64,000 bases of DNA from Melastoma dodecandrum (lineage: Eukaryota; Streptophyta; Magnoliopsida; Myrtales; Melastomataceae). Made by a program: the position numbers and the translations under genes. The notes under the pieces are model-generated. The model searched no databases. It was not told the DNA's origin and saw only the letters and a list, made by a program, of their open reading frames with translations. The stretch spans positions 496,001 to 560,000 of the forward strand of contig JARUPY010000090.1 in the NCBI GenBank assembly GCA_029817715.1. Reading direction: 5' to 3'. Shown in pieces: positions 27,401 through 33,779 of the stretch (its first letter is position 1; each line of letters begins with the position of its first letter).

Positions 27401-27945
27401 AGAAGGTGCTTGCGGCCGTGCGTCCTATAGAAGGCGTCCGCCTCCTGCCGCAGCTTGGACAGGGACTCGTTGAGGTCCGACAGGCCCGCGGTCGCCGAGA
27501 ACAGGGCCCGGCCGACCTCGCCTTCGCATGCCAGTATGCTCTCGCCCCCGGCGGCCAGCGAACGCTCGTCGAGGGAGAACATTGTCCGGTAGGTCTCGCG
27601 GTCCAAGCCGGAAAGATCCAAGCCGGAGAGGCCGTCGGGCAGCGGCCGCTCGTCCGCCGCCAAGAGCGGCCCCCTCGGCACGCGGATCACCTCCTGGCGA
27701 CCGCTCGACGTATCCAGCACGCCGCCGAGGCGCAGGGCGTTGGGCTGGTGGAGGAAAGCGTAGGGGGTGGACCGCTCGAACCCGAACAGCAGGTCGAGCA
27801 TCGCGTTCAGCGTCGTCGTCTTTCCGGCCTCGTTGTCGCCGTAGACGATGTGGAGGTCAGGCTCGTCTGGCGCGCCCGGGGCGAAGGGAAGACTCGCCGC
27901 CGTGAAGTGCCCGTATCGGGTGAGGTCGAGCCGCTCGAGCCTCAC
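24497..27945 (-). pseudogene. YhaN-type SMC-like ATPase, frameshifted once
   Basis: A Rad50/SbcC-like ATPase of about 1150 codons. The N-terminal part has MRLERLDLTRYGHFTAASLP and a Walker A in VYGDNEAGKTTTLNAML, the YhaN/AAA_27 form, followed by long Ala/Arg/Glu-rich coiled coils. The C-terminal part has RNQLYLALRVAAYREFAKTR, Walker B in PFVLDDVLETFDDDRAEAAL and the H-loop in VVYLTHHRHLCE. The two parts are in different frames and join within the GC-alternating run at about 26578-26600, in the coiled coil, so one base has been gained or lost there. The start at 27945 overlaps the stop of the nuclease gene (ATGA), as in a functional two-gene complex. It is inactive unless the shift is an error or is bypassed. 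Confidence 0.85.
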
Positions 27946-29204
27946 CGCGCGACGTCCCGTAGCGGCAGCAGCCGCGCGACGACCTCGTCACCGCCGGCCG
28001 CGACGAGGTCCCTCGCCAGCCGGCGCTGGCCGTCCTCGTCCTCGCCCAACGCCGCGCGGCACTCGGGCGGAAGGTGGCGCCTGATGTCCTCGATTGCCTC
28101 GAGAACGGCGTCGATGACGACGTTCGAGGAGGCGTCCTCCGCCATCGTCCGGCGGAGTTCGTCCCACGGACCTTCCGCCAAGCCAGCGGAAACAGATGGC
28201 CTTGCGACGACCTCGACCTTGTCGATCAGGACGTCGCCGAGCGAGGCGGCGCGCGCCTTGGCTTCCGTCTCCAACAGGTCGCGGTCACGGCGCATCCGCC
28301 AAGCCAACGGCGAGGCGCCGGACAACGAGACCGTCGCGACGAGATGCCGGCAGACGGCCGTCTCGCGCGCCGCCGCCAACGCGCCGTCGACCGCCAGCAC
28401 CACGTCCCTCCAATCCGTCGCGCGCGATACGTCGACGACGACGCGCTCGAATTGGGCGACGCCGGTCACGCGCTCCTCGCACGAAATTTCGTCGTCGTCG
28501 GAAACGGTGACGATGGTCGCCGACTTGGGGCCGGACTCGCCGACGTGGCGTCCCTGCGGCATGCCCGGCATCACGATCGTGCACGAGCCCTCGATAACCG
28601 AGCGCGCGTGAATGTGTCCGAGCGCCCAGTAGCGGAAGCCCGTAGAGACGAGGTCTCCCGCCGAGCAAGGCGCGTATGGATCGTGGCCTGGCGCGCCACC
28701 CAGGCTGGTGTGCAGCAATCCGACGTTGACCGCGCCTTCCACTCGCGGGCGGAAGCGGGGAAGCAGGCTCTCCGAGGCATGGGCCTGGGCGAAACTCAGG
28801 CCGTGGATCGCGATCGGCGAGAGGCCGTTTCGATCGATCACGACCGCCTCGGCCTTCCCCGGGAAAACATGGGTCGAGTCCGGTAGGACGAGCTCCTTGG
28901 TGATACGAGCCAGGTGATCGTGGTTGCCGCGTATGAGGAAGGCGCGGATGCCCGCGCCTTCGAGCCTCCGCAGCTCGCTGCCGAGAAAGAGCGCCGTCTT
29001 CATGGACGTCTGGTCGCCGTCGTAGAGGTCGCCTGCCACCAAAAGGGCGTCGACCTTCTCCTCCAGGCAGAGGTCGACGATCCCCGAGAAGACCTCGCGA
29101 GTCGCGGCGCCGATTAGGTCGGCGAGTTCGCGGTCCCGAAGCGCCAGCGTTCGAAGCGGCGAGTCGAGGTGAATGTCGGCGCAGTGCACGAAGCGGAAGG
29201 CCAT
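27942..29204 (-). CDS. YhaO-type Mre11/SbcD-like metallophosphoesterase
   Basis: A 420-residue nuclease subunit. All metal-binding motifs of the Mre11 family are present in order: HCADIHLDSPL, VAGDLYDGDQ, IRGNHDHLAR, LLHTSLGGAPGHD and LGHIHARS. The C-terminal 130 residues form the capping and ATPase-binding region. ATG 29204 fits the conserved start MAFRFVHCADIH. With the SMC-like ATPase encoded immediately downstream (4-base overlap) it would make a DNA-end-processing or anti-plasmid/phage nuclease complex like YhaO-YhaN or SbcDC. A GATAT-N5-ATATC palindrome lies at 29366-29380 and a hairpin at 29234-29254, both in its leader region. Confidence 0.88.
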   Translation of the reverse strand: MAFRFVHCADIHLDSPLRTLALRDRELADLIGAATREVFSGIVDLCLEEKVDALLVAGDLYDGDQTSMKTALFLGSELRRLEGAGIRAFLIRGNHDHLARITKELVLPDSTHVFPGKAEAVVIDRNGLSPIAIHGLSFAQAHASESLLPRFRPRVEGAVNVGLLHTSLGGAPGHDPYAPCSAGDLVSTGFRYWALGHIHARSVIEGSCTIVMPGMPQGRHVGESGPKSATIVTVSDDDEISCEERVTGVAQFERVVVDVSRATDWRDVVLAVDGALAAARETAVCRHLVATVSLSGASPLAWRMRRDRDLLETEAKARAASLGDVLIDKVEVVARPSVSAGLAEGPWDELRRTMAEDASSNVVIDAVLEAIEDIRRHLPPECRAALGEDEDGQRRLARDLVAAGGDEVVARLLPLRDVAR

Positions 29205-29233
29205 CGGTCCTCGTCGTGTTGGAGCCCGGCGCA

Positions 29234-29254
29234 CCCCCGCGCGAATCGCGGGGG
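29234..29254 (-). promoter_or_regulatory. GC hairpin in the leader of the nuclease operon
   Basis: CCCCCGCG and CGCGGGGG form an 8-base-pair stem around a 5-base loop, 30 bases upstream of the yhaO-type start codon. No T-run follows on the minus strand, so it is not a classical terminator. It could stabilise the mRNA, attenuate transcription from the 148-codon gene upstream, or lower translation of the nuclease. Confidence 0.4.
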
Positions 29255-29365
29255 CACTACAGCCACCATGGCAGCCGAACCGGCGGAGCAGTCGCCGGGG
29301 CTGCCTCATTCCACAGGCAAGCGACCCGCCGCGGACGCGACCCGGTGACTTTGGCGACTCGGTAT

Positions 29366-29380
29366 GATATCTTAGATATC
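29366..29380. promoter_or_regulatory. GATAT-N5-ATATC palindrome, site 1 (nuclease operon)
   Basis: GATATCTTAGATATC is an inverted repeat with 7-base arms around one central base. It lies about 160 bases upstream of the YhaO-type gene and just behind the stop of the 148-codon gene. The same GATAT-N5-ATATC frame recurs at 29881 and 30364. I take it as an operator, most simply for the XRE regulator encoded nearby. Confidence 0.6.
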
Positions 29381-29421
29381 AATATCGCATGCTGCGGCGG
29401 ATCGTCAAGTGCCGCGATGGG

Positions 29422-29868
29422 TCAGGGACTTCTCCGTCGCGTACGCGCTTGTACCGCGCCGTCGTCGCCCTTGGCAGAGCTATAGGCTAGCGCAAGCTCC
29501 CGCGTCGAAGGCGACGGCCGCAATTCACCCGTACGGTCCATCAGGACCACTCCGGCGATCAGGAGCTCGACTAGCGCGGTCATCGACTTGCGGCGGGTCG
29601 GCGCAAGGGATCCGAGGTCGGTGACGACAATCGTGAGTTCGATGCCCTCTCGGGAAAGCGCCGCCGCCTCCTCCAGATCGGGATGCAATGCGCCCGAGTG
29701 CGGATCGCGGGGCGCGATGACGAGGTATCGTTGGATACGCCGCCCACTACCGGCCGCGATCGCGTCGACGGTCGCGCGCTGTTCGGCCACGCTGGGACGC
29801 CCCGCGCCGGGACTTGCCCGTAGCACGGCCCACAGCGCCTTGTGCTCCTCAGATAGGTCCCGTTCCAT
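29422..29868 (-). CDS. Uncharacterised 148-residue protein with its own operator
   Basis: An alpha/beta protein of unknown family. Residues 44-60 (RRIQRYLVIAPRDPHSGA) and 77-90 (GIELTIVVTDLGSL) look like parallel beta strands followed by helices, loosely like the catalytic core of serine recombinases or a receiver fold, but the key residues of those families are not evident. ATG 29868 lies 13 bases downstream of the palindrome at 29881-29895, so that site would overlap its promoter or leader. It sits between the XRE regulator and the nuclease operon on the same strand and shares their operator sequence, so it is probably part of the same system. Confidence 0.5.
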   Translation of the reverse strand: MERDLSEEHKALWAVLRASPGAGRPSVAEQRATVDAIAAGSGRRIQRYLVIAPRDPHSGALHPDLEEAAALSREGIELTIVVTDLGSLAPTRRKSMTALVELLIAGVVLMDRTGELRPSPSTRELALAYSSAKGDDGAVQARTRRRSP

Positions 29869-29880
29869 CGCGAGCCGACT

Positions 29881-29895
29881 GATATCTTAAATATC
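29881..29895. promoter_or_regulatory. GATAT-N5-ATATC palindrome, site 2
   Basis: GATATCTTAAATATC differs from site 1 by a single base and keeps the outer GATAT and ATATC. It stands immediately upstream of the start of the 148-codon gene, where a bound repressor would block transcription or translation initiation. Confidence 0.6.
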
Positions 29896-29961
29896 AAATA
29901 TACACGGGCCTCGCGCCGTCAAGTAGTTCCTCAACCGCCGAAGCGAAAGCCCTGAGGGCCG

Positions 29962-30270
29962 TTAGTCCTCGGCGCTCGAGGTCTTGCGCGACTTGTAGAC
30001 TCGCGTCTTCGGCCGCGCGAGCGGGCGCCCCTTGAGGGTGAGCCCCACGCCGTGGCGGAGGGAGGGCGTCGGTCCCTCCGCTCCGAGGAATGCGATGCCG
30101 GCCTTCTGCAGCGCGGCTTCGATCGCCGCCACCGTCTGCGCCTCTACCTGCGCTCCCGTCTCGAACCGGCGAAGCGTGGCGATGCCGATGCCGGCTTTCT
30201 CTGCCAGCCGCTTCTGGTCCCAGCGCAAAAGCTCCCTCGCGGCTCGGACCAATGTGTCGGACGTTTCCAT
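29962..30270 (-). CDS. XRE-family transcriptional regulator
   Basis: A 102-residue DNA-binding protein from ATG 30270. The HTH spans about residues 12-45 (WDQKRLAEKAGIGIATLRRF, then ETGAQVEAQTVAAIEAALQK) and is followed by a short segment GIAFLGAEG, the layout common in alphaproteobacterial single-domain XRE repressors. The basic C-terminal tail (RPLARPKTRVYKSRK) is unusual. A GATAT-N5-ATATC palindrome 94-108 bases upstream suggests autoregulation, and the same site precedes the two following transcription units. I infer that it is the switch of the nuclease operon. Confidence 0.8.
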   Translation of the reverse strand: METSDTLVRAARELLRWDQKRLAEKAGIGIATLRRFETGAQVEAQTVAAIEAALQKAGIAFLGAEGPTPSLRHGVGLTLKGRPLARPKTRVYKSRKTSSAED

Positions 30271-30363
30271 GGGTCCTATCTGTATCCTGCCTCGCCAATC
30301 ACAAGCTGAAGGATCGAGGCTTAAACCGCTACTCTGCCCGACGTACCTAACGCGGTTATCCAC

Positions 30364-30378
30364 GATATTATACATATC
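30364..30378. promoter_or_regulatory. GATAT-N5-ATATC palindrome, site 3 (XRE promoter)
   Basis: GATATTATACATATC keeps the outer pentamers of sites 1 and 2 with a different centre. It lies in the AT-rich 170-base gap upstream of the XRE gene, downstream of the deaminase-fold gene, consistent with an autoregulatory operator. Confidence 0.55.
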
Positions 30379-30438
30379 ACTACCAGTCGCTCCAGTGGTA
30401 TTGTTGACGACCCTGACGCGCTTCGCGAGGCCAGAACC

Positions 30439-31434
30439 CTATTTCGACAGAGGCGCCGCGCTCTTCAGCTTGTCCAACTCGGAACGCAGGTACGAGATCT
30501 GTCTCTCCGCGTCCGTGAGCCGGTGCCCGAGGTCCTGCGCGGACAGGCCCTTCACGCCGTCCAGCGCCTGCCCGGCCTTCGTGTCGGCCGCGAGCGCCTT
30601 GAGTTCGGACGTTCGCTGATTGTTGTCGGCGGTCTGGATGAACGAATAAAGGCTCACAACCAAACTAAGGACAGCCAGCAATCCCAAGCCCGCGAAGAAC
30701 TGGTTCGCCTTTCGCGCCGCCTCGGCCTCCTTTGCAGCCTTTGCGGCCTCCTCCTTGGTGTCGCGCATCGCCTTGGGGATGGAGCTTTGGATCGGCCTGT
30801 TTTGATTCGATGCCTCGAAGTAGTATTCGATCGGCCTATCCGTCTTGATCGGATCAATCGGTTTGAAAGCATCGTGTATTGCGCCGACGCCACCCTCTTC
30901 GCGGCGAAAAAGGTGGCTAGACGTCTTGGTGAATTCCACCCATATCAAACCCTCGTCCTTGCTTATCTTGTATTCTGCCGCAGTGAGGTTGTGCAGTGGT
31001 ATCACCAATTGCCCGTGGAAGCCGGGGTCGACTAAGGGGCCGGTCCCGAGGAGAAGCCCGCGGTGCACGTGCTTGATCCTCAAGTTGAAACGCATAGCGA
31101 TGTAGTGGGGAAGCCTTATAAAAGACTCTAGCTGGACGAAGCTGATCGAATTTGGAGGTAGTACGAGTTCCTCGCAGTCCTCAACCTTTTCGACGTGCTT
31201 CGTGTCCTCGTCCCACCGTACGAAAAAACCGCCCGGCTTGATCTCGTAGGACGCGGCCTTCAGAGCGCCCTCGTCCGGGTGAAACGGAAAGAGCATTGCG
31301 GTCTGCCTGACGTAGGCCTGAATGTGCTCCGAGGACAGAAGAGCGGCGGGCACTTCCGGAAAGGGGTCCTTGTCCGCCGCATCCCTCGCGCGGCTCTTGG
31401 CCTCGTCTTTGGTGCGGACGTAATCATTGTGCAT
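30439..31434 (-). CDS. Membrane-anchored dCTP-deaminase/dUTPase-fold protein 1
   Basis: About 331 residues from ATG 31434 (ATG 31470 would add 12). The N-terminal 200 residues follow the dCTP-deaminase/dUTPase fold: SYEIKPGGFF, VLPPNSISFVQLESFIRLP, RFNLRIKHVHRGLLLGTGPL, then VDPGFHGQLVIPLHNLTA. The DPGF turn and an Arg near the subunit interface are kept. At the position of the catalytic Glu of Dcd (VLEFYN) stands Pro (VIPLHN), so deamination is unlikely. An Ala/Lys/Glu helix, one transmembrane segment (about 22 residues, FFAGLGLLAVLSLVVSLYSF) and a C-terminal coiled coil follow. The topology places the nucleotide-binding domain and the coiled coil on opposite sides of the membrane. A paralogue is transcribed divergently. 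Confidence 0.75.
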   Translation of the reverse strand: MHNDYVRTKDEAKSRARDAADKDPFPEVPAALLSSEHIQAYVRQTAMLFPFHPDEGALKAASYEIKPGGFFVRWDEDTKHVEKVEDCEELVLPPNSISFVQLESFIRLPHYIAMRFNLRIKHVHRGLLLGTGPLVDPGFHGQLVIPLHNLTAAEYKISKDEGLIWVEFTKTSSHLFRREEGGVGAIHDAFKPIDPIKTDRPIEYYFEASNQNRPIQSSIPKAMRDTKEEAAKAAKEAEAARKANQFFAGLGLLAVLSLVVSLYSFIQTADNNQRTSELKALAADTKAGQALDGVKGLSAQDLGHRLTDAERQISYLRSELDKLKSAAPLSK

Positions 31435-31473
31435 CGAGGCCGACCACTCCGCCGTGGGACGCCCGCGCATAGC

Positions 31474-31794
31474 ATGACGGGGACAAGATTGTTAGCTCGC
31501 GGCTCCACCGAACACGTGATCAACCTTGCAGGTCAGTCGCTTGTCCTTGCGGCCGGGCTCGGCGTATTGTGGCTGGGGCCGGAGGCTCTCTCGCATCCCC
31601 TCAAGGACCCGTCGCGCGTTACTTCGATTCGCGACGCCGTAGTGAGGGTCGCGCGCTTCTTGCCTGGAATAGTGATAGCTGGCGCTGGTGTTTACCTGAT
31701 CTTCCGAGCGTCTTGTACGATCCTGAATCCCCCAGTGCCGAAGGGGCTCCCCCAGCTTATCTGGGAAACCTTCGCTCGGCGTCCCTCGAACTGA
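31474..31794 (+). CDS. Small two-helix membrane protein
   Basis: A 106-residue protein from ATG 31474, beginning 39 bases from the divergent deaminase-fold gene (3 bases if that gene starts at 31470). Two hydrophobic segments (INLAGQSLVLAAGLGVLWLG and the stretch FLPGIVIAGAGVYLIFRASC) are separated by a basic loop of about 25 residues. I recognise no family. It is followed after 106 bases by the second deaminase-fold gene on the same strand and may help assemble the membrane complex. The translation start is uncertain because no good ribosome-binding site is seen. Confidence 0.45.
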   Translation: MTGTRLLARGSTEHVINLAGQSLVLAAGLGVLWLGPEALSHPLKDPSRVTSIRDAVVRVARFLPGIVIAGAGVYLIFRASCTILNPPVPKGLPQLIWETFARRPSN

Positions 31795-31900
31795 AAGCGG
31801 CAGCGAGTACCGCGCCGGCTTCCGTTCGCCCCGCGGCCGCCTTTATCATCGAGCCTAGGACGCACTATCGCTTAACCCGTGGGATGCGGAGGCACGCGCA

Positions 31901-32926
31901 TTGGCGAAAGAATGGTTTCCCAAAGCCGAACAACTGGCCGATGCGCATTTCGAACGGGATCCGCTTCGGGACCTCGAGCCGTCGCTACTTTCTGCGAAGC
32001 ACATCGAATACTACGTTCGCACCGCTGGGCTCTTGGATTGTTTCGACGTCGCCGCGCTGAAGACCGCCTCCTACGAGGTTCCTATCCGCGGCGAGGTCAT
32101 TCACTGGGATCAGGACCGGTTTCGCGTCAGAAAGACCATCACTGACGCTGACACTGCGCTGGAGCTTCCGCCGAACTCGATAACGTTCGTGGAGGTCGAA
32201 CCGATCTTCCGGCTCCCTCGATACATCGCGCTACGATACAACCTGCGCATCCATCACGTTCATCGTGGGCTCCTGCTCGGGACCGGCCCGCTTATTGATC
32301 CGGGCTTTCGCGGCAAGATTCTCATTCCATTGCACAACCTGACTGCGACGTCCTACGACATGGACCTCTCAAAGGCCCTTATCTGGGTGGAGTTTACAAA
32401 GACGAGCTTCGGTCGCGGGCCGGACCTCGATCCAGAATATCGAGAACGGGACTTCCCGCCCGAGGCGAGATACCGCACCGCCACGGTTTATCTCCAGAAC
32501 GCGAACGGTGGTTTCCCGATCGTGAGTTCGATTCCCGATGCGGTCCAGAAGGCGGCCGACAGGGCGGAGGCGGCGCAGACGGCCTCTGAGGGTGCGCGTG
32601 ATACCCTCGAGAAGATGCGCGGTTACGGACTAGCGGCACTGCTCACAGCGGTTGGAGGCATCGCCGCGATCGTCTTCAGCTGCCTGGGTATCGTCGGCAC
32701 GCTTCGGACGGATTTGGCAACGTACCAGGAGAAGTCTTCTTCTCGATTGACCGCTTTGGAGACCAACCAATCCGATGCGGCAAAATGGGAGACGACCCGA
32801 TCGCAGCTTGAGAAGGAAATTTCGGATCTCAAGACGCTGGTTGCCAAGCTCCGGGAGCAGTTACCTAAGGTCGAGGCCGTCCCGACCAACCCCGCGCCAT
32901 CAAAGGCGGCTCCGGGGAAGCCCTGA
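31901..32926 (+). CDS. Membrane-anchored dCTP-deaminase/dUTPase-fold protein 2
   Basis: A 341-residue paralogue of the divergent protein; TTG 31901 is the only start in a frame open from 31859. It matches paralogue 1 over the whole fold (LELPPNSITFVEVEPIFRLP, RYNLRIHHVHRGLLLGTGPL, then IDPGFRGKILIPLHNLTA), including the shared SSIP motif before the helix. It likewise has Pro in place of the catalytic Glu. A transmembrane segment (about residues 243-267) and a strong coiled coil (about 270-322) follow, then a Pro/Ala/Lys tail. Two such proteins in divergent orientation suggest a hetero-oligomeric trimer-based membrane sensor. Biological function is unknown; defence is inferred from the surroundings. 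Confidence 0.75.
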   Translation: MAKEWFPKAEQLADAHFERDPLRDLEPSLLSAKHIEYYVRTAGLLDCFDVAALKTASYEVPIRGEVIHWDQDRFRVRKTITDADTALELPPNSITFVEVEPIFRLPRYIALRYNLRIHHVHRGLLLGTGPLIDPGFRGKILIPLHNLTATSYDMDLSKALIWVEFTKTSFGRGPDLDPEYRERDFPPEARYRTATVYLQNANGGFPIVSSIPDAVQKAADRAEAAQTASEGARDTLEKMRGYGLAALLTAVGGIAAIVFSCLGIVGTLRTDLATYQEKSSSRLTALETNQSDAAKWETTRSQLEKEISDLKTLVAKLREQLPKVEAVPTNPAPSKAAPGKP

Positions 32927-32983
32927 GACCCATTTTAGGCGTTCCCGTGCTAGTTGCGCCTGCAAGACAAAGTTGGAGTCGAA

Positions 32984-33700
32984 ATGACGCCTGACCTCGA
33001 GGAGCGCCTCCAACAGTTCGTGGCCTCGCACGACGTCGACAAGACCCACGACGTGGACCACGTCACACGCGTTTGGCGATCATGCGAGCGGATCGTAGTC
33101 GCCGACACCCTTAACATTGACCGCGAAGTACTCATGGCGGCTGCTTATCTCCACGACCTCGTTGTTCATCCCAAGAACAGCGCCGAGCAACGGAACAGCT
33201 CGACCGAGTCGGCGGACAGGGCCGAGGAGTTTCTGGCGTCTATATCCTTCCCGGCCGCGAAGCTCGAAGGCGTCTGTCACGCCATCATCGCCCACAGTTT
33301 CTCCGCCAACGTCAAGCCGGAGACGACCGAAGCGGAAGTCCTTCAGGATGCCGATCGCATCGAAGCTCTCGGGGCAATCGGAATCGCGAGGACTTTCTAC
33401 AGCGGCTTCAGCGTGGGTTCGCGCTTACTCCATCCGGACGACCCGCTCTCCCACCGACGAATGCCGACACAGGGCTCGTTCGTGCTGGACCACTTCGGGG
33501 TCAAGGCCCTCGGCCTGGTTCGCCGCATGCATACGCGCACGGGTCGACGGATCGCCGCGCGGCGTCTCCGCTTCCTGAAGTCGTTCATCGTCCAACTGCT
33601 CGAGGAGGCTGGACACTCCGGGGTCTTGGACGAGGATGGGGAACTGAGGTTCGGGCCTGCGGCGCTCGGCGACGTCGAGGACGAAGCGGCCAGCGGATGA
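32984..33700 (+). CDS. HD-domain phosphohydrolase
   Basis: A 238-residue protein; ATG 32984 is preceded by TTGGAGT. The HD-domain metal ligands are visible: His in HDVDHVTRVW, the HD pair in AAAYLHDLVVHP, and Asp in QDADRIEALGAIGI, the layout of the YedJ/COG1418 group. Such enzymes hydrolyse phosphate esters of nucleotides; the substrate cannot be read here. The gene starts 57 bases after the second deaminase-fold gene on the same strand, so the two are probably co-expressed. That pairing suggests joint action on nucleotides. Its end converges on the SIR2 gene. Confidence 0.8.
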   Translation: MTPDLEERLQQFVASHDVDKTHDVDHVTRVWRSCERIVVADTLNIDREVLMAAAYLHDLVVHPKNSAEQRNSSTESADRAEEFLASISFPAAKLEGVCHAIIAHSFSANVKPETTEAEVLQDADRIEALGAIGIARTFYSGFSVGSRLLHPDDPLSHRRMPTQGSFVLDHFGVKALGLVRRMHTRTGRRIAARRLRFLKSFIVQLLEEAGHSGVLDEDGELRFGPAALGDVEDEAASG

Positions 33701-33779
33701 CTTCGGCGCCGCGTCGCGTCACGCCTCCGACTCTACAATAGCCTTCACGGCGCCTGCCGGAGCGCGCTACGATGAAGCC

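Noticed and set aside
30439..31434. Active dCTP deaminase
   Set aside because: The catalytic Glu position is Pro in this protein and in its paralogue, so the classical reaction is unlikely despite the fold.
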